DNA of 64,000 nucleotides from Thermoplasmatota archaeon (GCA_018818785.1 JAHIRF010000008.1:149121-213120); one strand, 5' to 3'; positions 17,296 through 26,166 are shown, counted from the first letter of the stretch. Translations and numbers: made by a program. The notes: a model not told the origin generated them from the letters alone.

Positions 17296-17804
17296 TCGAC
17301 CACCTCTATGTTGAACTTGGACCTTACAAACTCCTGGCCTTCTTCCGTCGTGATCCTATGGTCCTTCGGGATGGATCTCTTCATGACCCGTCGTATCCTC
17401 ACACGCTTGCCTGGTCGGCTCAACGAGATGCAGACATCTAGGCCGAATATGCCTATCTCCGGATCGTACTTCATGCCAGGGAAGTCCGTATAGTCCTGGA
17501 TGCCGAAGGAGAAGTTGCCTTCCGGGTCGAATGACCACTTGGCCAGCTTGTTCTCCCTGATCCAGAGTGCCTTCTTGACGAACTCCTCGGCCTCTTCGCG
17601 CCTAAGGGTGACCTTGCACCCAATGTCCTGTCCCTCCCTGATGCCGAGGTCCCTGTTCGTGGTCTTCGCGATCGTGCGCACGGGCTTCTTACCAGTGACC
17701 ATCGCCAGGACCTTCACGGCTTTCAGGAGACGTTCTCCGGCGTCGCCGGCACCGATATTCACCACGACCTTTTCCAGTCGTATGTCTCTCATAACGTCGC
17801 TCAT
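17292..17804 (-). CDS. rpl5: 50S ribosomal protein uL5
   Basis: The 170-residue protein has the uL5 motifs [30 protein letters not shown] and a late [20 protein letters not shown]. It binds 5S rRNA with uL18. It overlaps eS4 by four bases (ATGA). Confidence 0.97.
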   Translation of the reverse strand: MSDVMRDIRLEKVVVNIGAGDAGERLLKAVKVLAMVTGKKPVRTIAKTTNRDLGIREGQDIGCKVTLRREEAEEFVKKALWIRENKLAKWSFDPEGNFSFGIQDYTDFPGMKYDPEIGIFGLDVCISLSRPGKRVRIRRVMKRSIPKDHRITTEEGQEFVRSKFNIEVVD

Positions 17805-18511
17805 GCTACTTTCGCCTCCAGGAGCGTGATCTCAGGAGTCTTGTCGCCGACTACGAATACGTTCTTCTCGATGGTCGTCAGACCCTCCTTGAATGTCACT
17901 ATGTTCGCAGCGGAACCCCTCTTGACCTGGTAGCTGTCGACGGTCTGGAGGCTGCCCGGGTGCGAGCCTCCCGTGAGCAGCGCGACGCTGCCCTTGTCCA
18001 GCGTGAATGCCTTCAGGACCTTCTGGGACGGCACCTCTATCTTGAGCACATCGCCAGTCTTGTACTGATCCACAGGCAGGAGTATGTTCCTCCCGTCGTG
18101 GAGCGTCACCTGGGTCTTGCCCCCGCGTACGGTCGTCTTGTTGTCGACCCTCGCGAGCTTCCAGCCGCTCTCGTTCTCGTCAATCGGAGCGAGCTGCAGC
18201 CTGCCTTTGTAGTCCATCAGCATCCTGTAGCTCAGCTTCGTCTTCTTGATAGTCACGACATCCATCAGTCCGACCGGGAACTTGTAGTCCGTGACCACGC
18301 GTCCGTCGACCGCGATGTTCCTGCTGCTCAGTATGAGTTTCGCCTCTCTCGCGTTGTCACATACTTTCAACATGTCCCTCAGGACCGTCTCGATGGGTAT
18401 GCTGTCCATCATTGCGTGCGGTCCTGGCCTCGGCTTCGTGACCCAGTGGCTGGTCTTCCTTGTCACGGACCAGCTCCGGGGAGCCGTCATTCTCTTCATG
18501 TGCTTCTTCAC
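17801..18511 (-). CDS. rps4e: 30S ribosomal protein eS4
   Basis: The 236-residue protein begins with the eS4 pattern HMKRMTAPRSW and has an S4-like RNA-binding region (about 40-100) and a KOW-like segment toward the C-terminus (HPGSLQTVDSYQVKRG). The start is a GTG at 18511, preceded by AAGGAGG and overlapping the end of uL24. Confidence 0.96.
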   Translation of the reverse strand: MKKHMKRMTAPRSWSVTRKTSHWVTKPRPGPHAMMDSIPIETVLRDMLKVCDNAREAKLILSSRNIAVDGRVVTDYKFPVGLMDVVTIKKTKLSYRMLMDYKGRLQLAPIDENESGWKLARVDNKTTVRGGKTQVTLHDGRNILLPVDQYKTGDVLKIEVPSQKVLKAFTLDKGSVALLTGGSHPGSLQTVDSYQVKRGSAANIVTFKEGLTTIEKNVFVVGDKTPEITLLEAKVA

Positions 18512-18891
18512 GCTCTCGCCTCCTTAAGGCTGTCGAGCTTGCGCTTTCTCCACGGATCGGATAGGTCCAGCTTGGTGATCAACACGTTCGACGGGTCGAT
18601 CGCCCTCGGTTTCTGTGTGCCGTCAGCCTTCGCGATCGTGATGTTCTCTATGATGATCTTGCATTCGTTGAGGTCCACGGAGGCGACCTTCGACTCGACG
18701 CCCTTCACGCCCTCGGGCCCTCTTACCACCTTGACGGTGTCGCCTCTCTTCACGGTAAGCGAACGCACGTTGTACTCACTCATGAGCGTGGAACTCAGAT
18801 GGGCTGCGACCATACGCCTCTTCTTGTGCAACGGGGCATTGGCCCTCGCCTTCCTCTGCTTCCCCGCCCTGGTGCTCTTAGTCGTTGTCAT
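18508..18891 (-). CDS. rpl24: 50S ribosomal protein uL24
   Basis: The 127-residue protein has the archaeal uL24 N-terminus (KQRKARANAPLHKKRRMVAAHLS) and a KOW motif (RGDTVKVVRGPEGVKG). It helps start large-subunit assembly. The ATG at 18891 has GAGGTG seven bases upstream; the frame extends further but into uL14. Confidence 0.96.
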   Translation of the reverse strand: MTTTKSTRAGKQRKARANAPLHKKRRMVAAHLSSTLMSEYNVRSLTVKRGDTVKVVRGPEGVKGVESKVASVDLNECKIIIENITIAKADGTQKPRAIDPSNVLITKLDLSDPWRKRKLDSLKEARA

Positions 18892-18902
18892 TCCTGAACA
18901 CC

Positions 18903-19301
18903 TCACACTATCATGGACGCCGTCGCTGCGATCCGAGGCCATCTCTCGGCGGCCTCTCTCGCCACGGGTCCCTTGATATCCGTACCTTTGGTCTCACCAG
19001 TCTCGGTCACGATGACCACTGCGTTGTCGTCGAACTGGACCATCGTGCCCTCGGGCCTCCTGAACGCCCTCTTCTGACGGACTATGACTGCCCTCATGAC
19101 CTGCTTCCTCGTCTCCGGTGAGCCCTTCTTGACCGTCACCACGATTACTTCGCCAAGGGCGCCTGCCGGATACCTCCTCTTCACACCGTGCCAGTTCAGA
19201 ACGGCGATTACCTCGACGATCTTGGCCCCCGTGTTGTCTATGCAATCGAGCCTCGCCCCGGTCGGTATGCCCCTGGTCTGTCTTCCTGGAACTCCTTTCA
19301 T
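18903..19301 (-). CDS. rpl14: 50S ribosomal protein uL14
   Basis: The 132-residue protein has the uL14 signatures GARLDCIDNTGAKIVEVI and AVIVRQKRAFRRPEGT. The ATG at 19301 lies six bases after GAGGTG; an in-frame GTG three codons upstream overlaps that site and is therefore unlikely. Confidence 0.97.
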   Translation of the reverse strand: MKGVPGRQTRGIPTGARLDCIDNTGAKIVEVIAVLNWHGVKRRYPAGALGEVIVVTVKKGSPETRKQVMRAVIVRQKRAFRRPEGTMVQFDDNAVVIVTETGETKGTDIKGPVAREAAERWPRIAATASMIV

Positions 19302-19311
19302 CGCGGCCACC

Positions 19312-19671
19312 TCACTTCCTGTTCTCTATTACGACGTATGATACGCGCTTGCTGAGAGGCCTGCACTCCATGATGCTGACCTTGTCCCCGAGCTTGGCTA
19401 GCTGGCAGGGCGGAGAATGAGCGAGGTACTTGCTGGTCCTCTTCTCATACCTCTCGTACTTGGGCACGTATTTCATGTGCTCCCTCTCAACGACTACTGT
19501 GCCCTGCATCTTGGCCGAGACTATCGTGCCGCTCAAGACGGTGCCCCTCACAGGGAGCTTTCCGTGGAACGGACAGTGGATGTCTTCACAGCCTTCCATC
19601 GGCGGCACGACGTCCAGCCCTATATCGTTCGCCTTGGGCTTGTCGCCCGCCTCTTTTGACTTGTCTGCCAT
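19312..19671 (-). CDS. rps17: 30S ribosomal protein uS17
   Basis: The 119-residue protein has the archaeal uS17 pattern: a [16 protein letters not shown] segment, the OB-fold strand [20 protein letters not shown] and the end [10 protein letters not shown]. It has a short Lys-rich N-terminal extension. Confidence 0.96.
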   Translation of the reverse strand: MADKSKEAGDKPKANDIGLDVVPPMEGCEDIHCPFHGKLPVRGTVLSGTIVSAKMQGTVVVEREHMKYVPKYERYEKRTSKYLAHSPPCQLAKLGDKVSIMECRPLSKRVSYVVIENRK

Positions 19672-19688
19672 CGTACTTCACCTTCGTG

Positions 19689-19952
19689 TCATCGTACTTT
19701 CTTGATCCTGTCTTCAGGTCTGAATTTGATGTCCTTGCCGGAGACCTTGAATGCATGCGAACCCTCCCTGAAGAGGAACTCACAGCACTCCTTCGGCACG
19801 ACCTTCTCGGCCCCCTCGTGCTCTATGACGAATGTGTTCCTCGTCTCGTCCACGACCTTGCCGCGGATCTCGAGGTACGAAGCACATGTCGCCTGCACGA
19901 TCTCTACTTCGAGGCCTATCAGTTCGCGCCTTCGGAAGTCACCTGCCTTCAT
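19689..19952 (-). CDS. rnp1: RNase P protein subunit Rnp1 (p29/Pop4)
   Basis: The 87-residue protein has the Sm-like fold of archaeal p29 (RRRELIGLEVEIVQATCAS, then GKVVDETRNTFVIE). It pairs with Rpp21 in RNase P, which matures tRNA 5' ends. The start at 19952 is chosen because the upstream part of the frame overlaps aIF1. A location between aIF1 and uS17 is a known archaeal arrangement. Confidence 0.93.
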   Translation of the reverse strand: MKAGDFRRRELIGLEVEIVQATCASYLEIRGKVVDETRNTFVIEHEGAEKVVPKECCEFLFREGSHAFKVSGKDIKFRPEDRIKKVR

Positions 19953-19959
19953 GCTCGGT

Positions 19960-20259
19960 TTACCTGCTGTCCACGGAGAAGCCCAGCTCCTCCAGGACAT
20001 CCTTCACCTTCTTCTTGTGGTCGCCCTGCAGCTCTATCTTCCCGTCCTTGTAGGTCCCTCCGGCGGCGCACCGTGTCTTGAGCTTCCTCGCGAGGTCTTC
20101 CATGTCTATCTCACCCGAGTTTATCCCGACGATCACGGTCATCACCTTTCCGTAGCGCCTAGTGTCCGTTAAGATGCGTATCTGTTGCTGCTCTTTGGCG
20201 ATCTGTTCACACATGCACAGTTCTTCAGGCAATCCACAAACCGAGCAAATACCAGCCAT
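19960..20259 (-). CDS. Translation initiation factor aIF1 (SUI1)
   Basis: The 99-residue protein has a small N-terminal zinc-binding knuckle (CSVC and CMC), then the SUI1 domain (VMTVIVGINSGEIDMEDLARKL, CAAGGTYKDGKIELQGDH). aIF1 controls start-codon fidelity on the small subunit. It overlaps uL29 by one base. Confidence 0.96.
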   Translation of the reverse strand: MAGICSVCGLPEELCMCEQIAKEQQQIRILTDTRRYGKVMTVIVGINSGEIDMEDLARKLKTRCAAGGTYKDGKIELQGDHKKKVKDVLEELGFSVDSR

Positions 20260-20576
20260 TACTTCTTCTCCTCCTTCTCCTGGGCATCATTCTCCTTCTT
20301 CTTCGCAGAAGTCGAAGCCTTCTTCGGGGAAGCCCCGATCCCCTTGGCCTTCGCCTTCGCAGGAGCGGCCTTCTCCGCCCTCTCCTTCTCGAGCATGATA
20401 GTGAACATCCTGGCGACGTTGGTCCTCAGCGCCCTGATCTTACCAGGGCTGGCTGGCGCGCCACCCATCGCCGCGACGCCGCGTTCGTGCATGAGCTCGT
20501 CCTTGAGCTCCTGTAGCTTGATGGTCCGGTCCTCCGGCCTCATATCCCTGATATCCTTCGTCTTGAGAAGAGCCAT
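20259..20576 (-). CDS. rpl29: 50S ribosomal protein uL29 with Lys/Ala tail
   Basis: The first 65 residues are a normal uL29 (LKTKDIRDMRPEDRTIKLQEL, ending IRALRTNVARMFTIMLEKE). The remaining 40 residues are a Lys/Ala/Glu-rich tail not present in standard members. Similar charged tails occur on the neighbouring uS3 and uS19, so this seems to be a feature of the lineage. Confidence 0.95.
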   Translation of the reverse strand: MALLKTKDIRDMRPEDRTIKLQELKDELMHERGVAAMGGAPASPGKIRALRTNVARMFTIMLEKERAEKAAPAKAKAKGIGASPKKASTSAKKKENDAQEKEEKK

Positions 20577-20581
20577 CTATC

Positions 20582-21487
20582 TCACTCCTTCGTCTCCGCT
20601 GGCGCCTCGACCTTTGGCGCATCGGGCGTCTCCTTGGCGGGAACTGGTTCTGTCGCTTCGGCCTTCTTCTCCTCGACTTCCTTCTTCTTGGTGGCGCGCT
20701 TCCTGGGCTTCTTCTCCTCACCCGCAGCGCCAGCCTCGGTCGCGTCCTTCTTCTTCGGGGAACGTCTCTTTGGCTTCTCCTCGTCATCCGCGGCCTTCTT
20801 GAGATTCTGGACCGCCTCGTCGACCTTCTTCTCCTCTTCCTTCGCGGTCTCCTTCTTCTGAACCGGGACCTCGGGCTTCTCCTCGACCGGTGCTGGCGGT
20901 ATGATATCTATCTCATCCGGCAGTCTAGCGTTCGGATCCATTATCCTGACGGTGATGCCTATCACTCCGGGCTTCAACTTGGCGACGGCGAATCCGTTGT
21001 GCATGAACACCAGCTTGACATGGCCGCAGTACTTGATGTGCCCGTCCTTGAACTTCTCAGTCCTGTGCCTCTGTCCGGTCAGCTTGCCGGATATGACGAC
21101 CTGGCATCCCCTCGCGCCGGATTCCATGATCCTCCTGACGGTGGAGTGTCCCGCCCGTCTGAAGTGCCATCCACGCTCGAGTGCGTTCGCCAGCTTCTCC
21201 GCCATGATCTGCGCGTTCAGGTTGGGGTTTTCCACTTCCTGCACCTCGATCTGCGGGTTGCTGTACTTGAAATCCTCTTCGATCGCTTTGGTGAGGCTCT
21301 TGATCGCCTCTCCTCTGCGGCCGATGACGAGCCCAGGCCTCTCCGTTATGAGCGTGACCCTGGTGCCCATGGGGGTCCTCTGCACGTCCAATCCTCCGAA
21401 GCCGGCCCTGCTGACTCTCTTCTGCACGAACTCCTTCAGCAGGACTCTGCGGACATTCTCAGTGACGAATTTTCTCTCACTTGCCAT
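20582..21487 (-). CDS. rps3: 30S ribosomal protein uS3 with long charged C-terminal tail
   Basis: Residues 1-205 are a typical archaeal uS3 with a KH domain (ERPGLVIGRRGEAIKSLTKA) and the C-domain (GARGCQVVISGKLTGQR). About 95 residues of Glu/Lys/Pro/Ala-rich low-complexity sequence follow. A consensus GGAGG precedes the ATG. The tail is probably disordered and solvent-exposed. Confidence 0.96.
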   Translation of the reverse strand: MASERKFVTENVRRVLLKEFVQKRVSRAGFGGLDVQRTPMGTRVTLITERPGLVIGRRGEAIKSLTKAIEEDFKYSNPQIEVQEVENPNLNAQIMAEKLANALERGWHFRRAGHSTVRRIMESGARGCQVVISGKLTGQRHRTEKFKDGHIKYCGHVKLVFMHNGFAVAKLKPGVIGITVRIMDPNARLPDEIDIIPPAPVEEKPEVPVQKKETAKEEEKKVDEAVQNLKKAADDEEKPKRRSPKKKDATEAGAAGEEKKPRKRATKKKEVEEKKAEATEPVPAKETPDAPKVEAPAETKE

Positions 21488-21510
21488 GTAATATCCTCCT
21501 TCGAAGGCGA

Positions 21511-21960
21511 CTAGGACGCCTCGACCTCCTCTAGTATGATCTCTATATTGGTGGTCTGCTCGTTCCAGGGCGTGCTTCTGCCCTGCGCCCTCGGCATGAA
21601 GGACTTCTCGATCCTGCCCCTGTGGGCGCAGGCGACCTTGATCTTCATGTTGTCGGCGTCCAGACCTTTGTACTCGGCGTTCGCCCTGGCGCTCTCGACC
21701 ACTTCGAGGATCGCCTTGGCGGCATTCACGGGGTACTTGGCCGGGCCAACCCCTGGTTTCGGGCTGACGTACTTCTTGTATCTTGTATGGGGAACGGCCA
21801 CTTTCAGCTCGATGACTCCTTGGAGATACTCCTTCGCCTTCTCAACGGTCATGCCCTTGAGTTCCTTCAGTACCTCTCTGCAGTTCTTGGGTGAGACGCC
21901 CCTCTCCTTGCCTATCGCCTTCGAGGTCTTCTCCGGGTCGGTTTCCTGTGTGTATCCCAT
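21511..21960 (-). CDS. rpl22: 50S ribosomal protein uL22
   Basis: The 149-residue protein has the archaeal uL22 motifs SPKNCREVLKELKGMTVEKA and YPVNAAKAILEVVESARANAE. It ends with the beta hairpin region (RGRIEKSFMPRAQGRSTPWN) that lines the peptide exit tunnel. Confidence 0.96.
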   Translation of the reverse strand: MGYTQETDPEKTSKAIGKERGVSPKNCREVLKELKGMTVEKAKEYLQGVIELKVAVPHTRYKKYVSPKPGVGPAKYPVNAAKAILEVVESARANAEYKGLDADNMKIKVACAHRGRIEKSFMPRAQGRSTPWNEQTTNIEIILEEVEAS

Positions 21961-21969
21961 GTAAATCCC

Positions 21970-22572
21970 TCACTTCAGCGGCATGAACTTGGACGATCTC
22001 GTGGCACCGACACCTAGACCGCTGTGGTTCACGGTCCTCCTAGTGAGAGCGAACTCTCCCAGGGCATGTCCGATCATCTCGGACTTGATCTCGACCATCT
22101 GGAACTCCTTCCCGTTGTACACGTGCACCGTCTTGCCCACGAAGTCTGGGAGTATCGGTATCTCCCTCCTGTGGGTCCTGATCGGGACGTCAGATTTCCT
22201 GAGCTTGTCGACGAAAGTCTGCTGCTCCTCGTTGAGTCCACGGATATATGATCTGCGGGGTCTCGCGGGCAACAGTTCGATTATGTCTGCAAGCGGCATC
22301 TTCTGGAGCTCCTCCAGCGAGTATCCGCGGTATGTGAATTCCTTCTTCCTTCTGGCCTGTATCTGGCTCCTCTTCTTCCTGAGCTTTCTCCTCGCGGCTT
22401 TGGCTGACCCCACGTGTCTCGCAGAGGGCTTCATCTTCTTCTGCATCGGGGCGGTCGCTGGAGCGACTGCGGCAGCTGCTGCCGTCTTCGGAGCCGCTGC
22501 TGCAGGAGCCGCTGCTGCCTTCCCCTTGTCTTGGGCAGGAGCCTTGGCAGTTGCCTTCTTCTCTTCGGCCAT
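21970..22572 (-). CDS. rps19: 30S ribosomal protein uS19 with Ala-rich N-terminal extension
   Basis: The C-terminal 130 residues are uS19 (FTYRGYSLEELQKMPLADII, VHVYNGKEFQMVEI, LGEFALTRRTVNHSGLGVGAT). The first 70 residues are Ala/Lys/Pro low complexity (runs of AAAA), then a basic segment. The extension resembles histone H1 tails in composition. Confidence 0.95.
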   Translation of the reverse strand: MAEEKKATAKAPAQDKGKAAAAPAAAAPKTAAAAAVAPATAPMQKKMKPSARHVGSAKAARRKLRKKRSQIQARRKKEFTYRGYSLEELQKMPLADIIELLPARPRRSYIRGLNEEQQTFVDKLRKSDVPIRTHRREIPILPDFVGKTVHVYNGKEFQMVEIKSEMIGHALGEFALTRRTVNHSGLGVGATRSSKFMPLK

Positions 22573-22574
22573 GT

Positions 22575-23279
22575 CTACACCTTCCTTACTTTCTTCTTGG
22601 GCGCCAATCTACCGACCTTCCTGCCCGGTGGCGTGTTCCTTCCGACGCTGGATTGCGTACCAACGTGTGGGTGACTGCCACCACCGTGCGGGTGGTCTAC
22701 CGGGTTCTTGGCCACACCCTTCACTGAGAAATATGCTTTCGACTTCGCGCCGTATGCGTGGAACTTCTTTCCTGCTTTCGCGAAGGGCTTCTCCGTGTGC
22801 CCTCCGCCGGATACGAGTCCCACCGTCGCGATACATTTATTGTCAATATCCTTGAACTTGCCAGACGGCAACAGGACTACGGTCTTCGCGCCGTGGCTGA
22901 CGATCGTTGCCGCGTTCCCGGCAGTCCTCGCGAGCTTGCCACCGTCTCCCGGCTGCAGCTCGATGTTGTGGAGCAACGTACCCTCGGGCATGTCCCCGAC
23001 GGGCATCGTGTTGCCAGCGGTTATCGCACCCCTTCTTCCGAAGGTGACCTCCTGGCCGACCAAGATCCCATCCGGCGCCAGCATCCAGTGCTCGGCGCCG
23101 CCGTATTCGACCTTGGCCAAAGGTGCGATCCTGCCCGCCTCGTGTTTGAGCTCGGTGATCGTACCGTTGACAGTCTCCTTCAGTTTCGGGTGCTTCGCAT
23201 CAGTGAACCTGAGGTGACTCGGGGATCGATATCTTCCGAACCCGCGCCCTCTCCTCTGTGTTATCAGCCTCTTTCCCAT
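22575..23279 (-). CDS. rpl2: 50S ribosomal protein uL2
   Basis: The 234-residue protein has the archaeal uL2 N-terminus (RLITQRRGRGFGRYRSP), the central TAGNTMPVGDMPEGTLLHNI and the C-terminal VAKNPVDHPHGGGSHPH motif that contacts the peptidyl transferase centre. GAGGTG precedes the ATG. Confidence 0.97.
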   Translation of the reverse strand: MGKRLITQRRGRGFGRYRSPSHLRFTDAKHPKLKETVNGTITELKHEAGRIAPLAKVEYGGAEHWMLAPDGILVGQEVTFGRRGAITAGNTMPVGDMPEGTLLHNIELQPGDGGKLARTAGNAATIVSHGAKTVVLLPSGKFKDIDNKCIATVGLVSGGGHTEKPFAKAGKKFHAYGAKSKAYFSVKGVAKNPVDHPHGGGSHPHVGTQSSVGRNTPPGRKVGRLAPKKKVRKV

Positions 23280-23288
23280 GTAAGCACC

Positions 23289-23576
23289 TCAGAATATTCC
23301 TATCCTCATGCCAATCTCCTCTGCGGAGTAGCCTTCCTTCAATTTGATGATCGCGTGCTTGCCGTCCTTCGATATCTTGATATTTATCTTGTCCACCTTC
23401 GCGTCGAACCGCTCCTCGAAGGCCTTCTTGATCTCCGGCCTCCTGGCGTCCCTGCGGACCACGAATTCCAGCCTGTTGCCGTCCTTGAGGTCCTGGGATG
23501 GTGTTCCAGACATCGCGTTCATCGTCTTCTCAGTCACATACGGATGAAGTAGGACCTGTCGTCTCAGGAGCTTCAC
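23289..23576 (-). CDS. rpl23: 50S ribosomal protein uL23
   Basis: The protein has the uL23 features HPYVTEKTMNAM near the start, FVVRRDARRPEIKKAFEERF and VDKINIKISKDGKHAIIKL. It sits at the tunnel exit. Two GTG starts are possible (23585 and 23576). The one at 23576 overlaps the uL4 stop as GTGA and lies at normal distance from GGGGGTG, so 95 residues is preferred. Confidence 0.93.
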   Translation of the reverse strand: MKLLRRQVLLHPYVTEKTMNAMSGTPSQDLKDGNRLEFVVRRDARRPEIKKAFEERFDAKVDKINIKISKDGKHAIIKLKEGYSAEEIGMRIGIF

Positions 23577-24400
23577 GAGCTCCACCCCCTTATCTCTTCC
23601 AGAGCCGCCTCTGACAGGACCATCAGCCTACCTGCATCGCCGCCAGGCGCCAATAGCGACGCATTCAGCGACTTTGGGGTGGCGATATCCACACCCGTCA
23701 GGTTCCTGAGGCTCTTGCCTCCTTCGCAGTCCCTCTTGGAGAGCACCACGAGCAAGCTCTTCGGGGTCCTGTATCTCCTGCCCCTCATCTTGCCCTTGCC
23801 TGCGCGGACGCTCCTGCCGTCGATCGCCCTCAGGACATCGTCGTAGACACCGATCGACTCGAGCGCCTCGACCGCATCCTTCGTGCTCTTCAATGATTCC
23901 AGGCCGTCCTTCACGACGACCGGCATCGTCAATTCGTCCTTGAACTGGTGACCCCTGGCCTTCACCAGGTCTGTCGAGCTGGTTGCTCCGAGCGCGGAGA
24001 CCTTGGCCAGGTACATCTCCTTCTTGTTGATCTTCTTGCCCAGGTCCTTATCGACCTTTGGCGGGTGCGCACGCCTGCCACCGACGTTGTTCGGTGATTG
24101 TGCAGCGTTCGAGCCGCCCTTGATCCTCTGGACCCTGGCGACTCCGCGACCCTTGCCCCATGTCTCGACTGAGTGGCGGCTGCCGCTCCACCTGCCCGGC
24201 CCGTAGGGCTGCCTCGCGTTCGCCTCTATGGCGACGACCGCCCTGTGGATCACATCGGTCCTCAGCTCGTTCTTGAATATCTCGGGCAGATCCCTCTCGC
24301 CCGAAACATCACCCTTGAGATCGTAGACATTGACCTTGCCGGAAGCGGCCAGAACCTTGGATTCGTCTGCCTTTATTTTCTTCACTTTCTTCTCGGCCAT
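23573..24400 (-). CDS. rpl4: 50S ribosomal protein uL4
   Basis: The 275-residue protein has the uL4 segments RQPYGPGRWSGSRHSVETWG, GGRRAHPPKVDKDLGKKINKKE and RAGKGKMRGRRYRTPKSLL. The ATG at 24400 has GGGAGTG upstream; the frame extends into uL3. uL4 orthologues often regulate their own operon, which is relevant to the leader hairpin upstream of uL3. Confidence 0.96.
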   Translation of the reverse strand: MAEKKVKKIKADESKVLAASGKVNVYDLKGDVSGERDLPEIFKNELRTDVIHRAVVAIEANARQPYGPGRWSGSRHSVETWGKGRGVARVQRIKGGSNAAQSPNNVGGRRAHPPKVDKDLGKKINKKEMYLAKVSALGATSSTDLVKARGHQFKDELTMPVVVKDGLESLKSTKDAVEALESIGVYDDVLRAIDGRSVRAGKGKMRGRRYRTPKSLLVVLSKRDCEGGKSLRNLTGVDIATPKSLNASLLAPGGDAGRLMVLSEAALEEIRGWSS

Positions 24401-24404
24401 CGAA

Positions 24405-25409
24405 TCACACTCCCTGTTTTGATTCAAGTGATACAAAAGTGACCTGCGGCGCTTCCGACAGTTTGATTCCGATGTCCCTCACGGGTTCCCTGAGCCTTAT
24501 CAGACGCTTCGAGGGTCCCGGCACCGACCCGTGCAACAGGACGTACGAGTTGGACACATTCCCATAGTGGAGGAAACCTCCCTTGGGTGTGATCTCCTCG
24601 CCCTTCTCACCGATCTTGAGTATGCGCTTGTTGAGCTCGGTCCTCTGGTGGAATCCTATCTGTCCACCCTGCGGGACAGTGGGGTGGACGTAGTTCGGCC
24701 TCTTTTGGCCGAGGGTACCGATGAGTCTCCTGTGCTTGCTGTTCTTGTGCATGAGTAGCTTGGTGCCCCAACGCTTGGTCACACCCTGCCATCCTCTGCC
24801 CTTGGTGATGGATGCGACATCGACCATCTCGCCATCCTTCGTAAAATCCTTGACTGTGACTGGCTTGCCGAGGATCTCCTTTGCGTAATTCATCCTGTCC
24901 TCGAGCTTCGCTCCGCCGATCCTGACTTCCATCATCTCGGGCCTCTTCTTGGGCAGCCCGCTCACCAGCACTGGCTGTGTGTACATGATGGCCCGGATAT
25001 CGTCATATTCCAGCTTGTCGGTCTTCTTCCAGGCGGATGCCTCATCGTAATCCTTCGGGACCGGGAACTTCCTTGAGAGTTCCTTGTCCAACTTCTTCGC
25101 CCAGACCTCTCCCACGACCTTCTTGCCGTAGGCAGTCTCAGCATAGAATCGTATTCCGCATACTTTCATGGGTGGGACCTCGAGCACCGTCACGGGGATC
25201 TGTATCTCCTGTCCGGCGGTCGTGCTCCTGGGCCTGTAATCCACGACGAATGCGTGAGTCATTCCGGCCTTGTAGCCTGCGAACCCTTGCAGCTTCGCGC
25301 CATCTCCATCCGACTCGGGCCACGTGGAGACTCTGGCGGTTATGCTCCTGGCTCTCTTCCTGGGAGAATATCCCCTCGAGCCTTTTCTTGGGCTTCTTCT
25401 GGTTGACAT
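24405..25409 (-). CDS. rpl3: 50S ribosomal protein uL3, first gene of the ribosomal operon
   Basis: The 334-residue protein has the archaeal uL3 N-terminus (RRSPRKGSRGYSPRKRA), the GFAGYKAGMTHAFVVD strand and the central GRGWQGVTKRWGTKLLMHKN. GAGGGAT lies six bases before the ATG. The 190-base leader upstream carries a hairpin and follows a strong TATA box. Confidence 0.97.
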   Translation of the reverse strand: MSTRRSPRKGSRGYSPRKRARSITARVSTWPESDGDGAKLQGFAGYKAGMTHAFVVDYRPRSTTAGQEIQIPVTVLEVPPMKVCGIRFYAETAYGKKVVGEVWAKKLDKELSRKFPVPKDYDEASAWKKTDKLEYDDIRAIMYTQPVLVSGLPKKRPEMMEVRIGGAKLEDRMNYAKEILGKPVTVKDFTKDGEMVDVASITKGRGWQGVTKRWGTKLLMHKNSKHRRLIGTLGQKRPNYVHPTVPQGGQIGFHQRTELNKRILKIGEKGEEITPKGGFLHYGNVSNSYVLLHGSVPGPSKRLIRLREPVRDIGIKLSEAPQVTFVSLESKQGV

Positions 25410-25577
25410 CTACTATCCCTCTTCTTGAAGCGACAGACCTGGCTGAACAAACTCGAATAGTTCGAGCACACAGTCCGAGGCATCACTTCTCGGCCGTGAC
25501 GCCTCGTGCACGCCTGAAAATTTGTTCTGGCGCGAGTGATGGGTTGCTCATTAGGCATTGCCCAAACGGCGTCTGGC

Positions 25578-25597
25578 CGATACCGCCTCTGGTATCG
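25578..25597 (-). promoter_or_regulatory. Hairpin at the 5' end of the ribosomal operon leader
   Basis: A 7-bp perfect stem (CGATACC / GGTATCG) with a 6-base loop lies about 22-50 bases downstream of the TATA box. It would therefore form at or very near the 5' end of the transcript, 170 bases upstream of the uL3 start. It could stabilise the message or serve as a binding site for a ribosomal protein. Confidence 0.45.
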
Positions 25598-25617
25598 CAA
25601 TGTGGCGAATGGGGTAC

Positions 25618-25628
25618 TTATATATAAA
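25618..25628 (-). promoter_or_regulatory. TATA box of the ribosomal protein operon
   Basis: On the minus strand the site reads ATTTATATATAAG, a near-ideal archaeal TATA box. A start about 25 bases downstream gives a leader of roughly 190 bases before uL3. It is the only strong promoter visible before the 25-gene run, so the operon is probably transcribed mainly from here. Confidence 0.65.
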
Positions 25629-25656
25629 TCTAGCAGGTGTCTGCGAGGGGTGTTGG

Positions 25657-25983
25657 CTATGCGCCGCCCTGCTTGACTTTCTTCTGGGCGCGCTTGCCGC
25701 GTTCCTTCGCGTTCAATCCCGTGACATTCTCTAGGAACGTGTTGTACGCCTTGATCGTCTTCTGAGCGGTCTCGTCATCCACGGTCGGGTCCATCTTTGT
25801 CTCGACGCACAGGGACTTCTTCGACTCGCCTGGCCATGCTGTCAGTTCCTTGAGTGCACCGAAGGATGCGAAGAGCTTCCCATCCCTCTCGCTGACGTTC
25901 CCGAAGCTCTCCTTCATAGCAGTCTTCAGATTGTCGGCCTTGACGTTGTCGTACTTCCCTCTCTTGACATCGTACTCGTTCAT
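25657..25983 (-). CDS. DUF5611-like small protein
   Basis: The 108-residue protein begins MNEYDVKRGKYDNVKADNLK, continues with GKLFASFGALKEL and KSLCVETKMDP, and ends in a basic Lys-rich tail. The pattern matches what I recall of DUF5611, a single-domain family of Thermoplasmatota and related archaea whose function is unknown. It lies just upstream of the ribosomal promoter on the same strand and is separately transcribed. Confidence 0.7.
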   Translation of the reverse strand: MNEYDVKRGKYDNVKADNLKTAMKESFGNVSERDGKLFASFGALKELTAWPGESKKSLCVETKMDPTVDDETAQKTIKAYNTFLENVTGLNAKERGKRAQKKVKQGGA

Positions 25984-26166
25984 GCGGTCGTCACCTTGCT
26001 AACCTCTAAGCTCGATAGGTACTGAAAAACCTTTGCGAATCCTCCAGCCCCTCGCGTCCACCCCATGGGTATGCATTTATGGTTATGTTATCCATTCATG
26101 AGGGTGGATGGATGAGAATCTCACCTAGCGCGATGGATGAGGGAGTCTCCCGTCTGAGGGAATCCG

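Noticed and set aside
26072..26166. Possible C/D box guide RNA (GGATGAG and CTGAGG-like boxes)
   Set aside because: Boxes do not match RUGAUGA and CUGA well, and no complementary guide to rRNA could be shown by eye.
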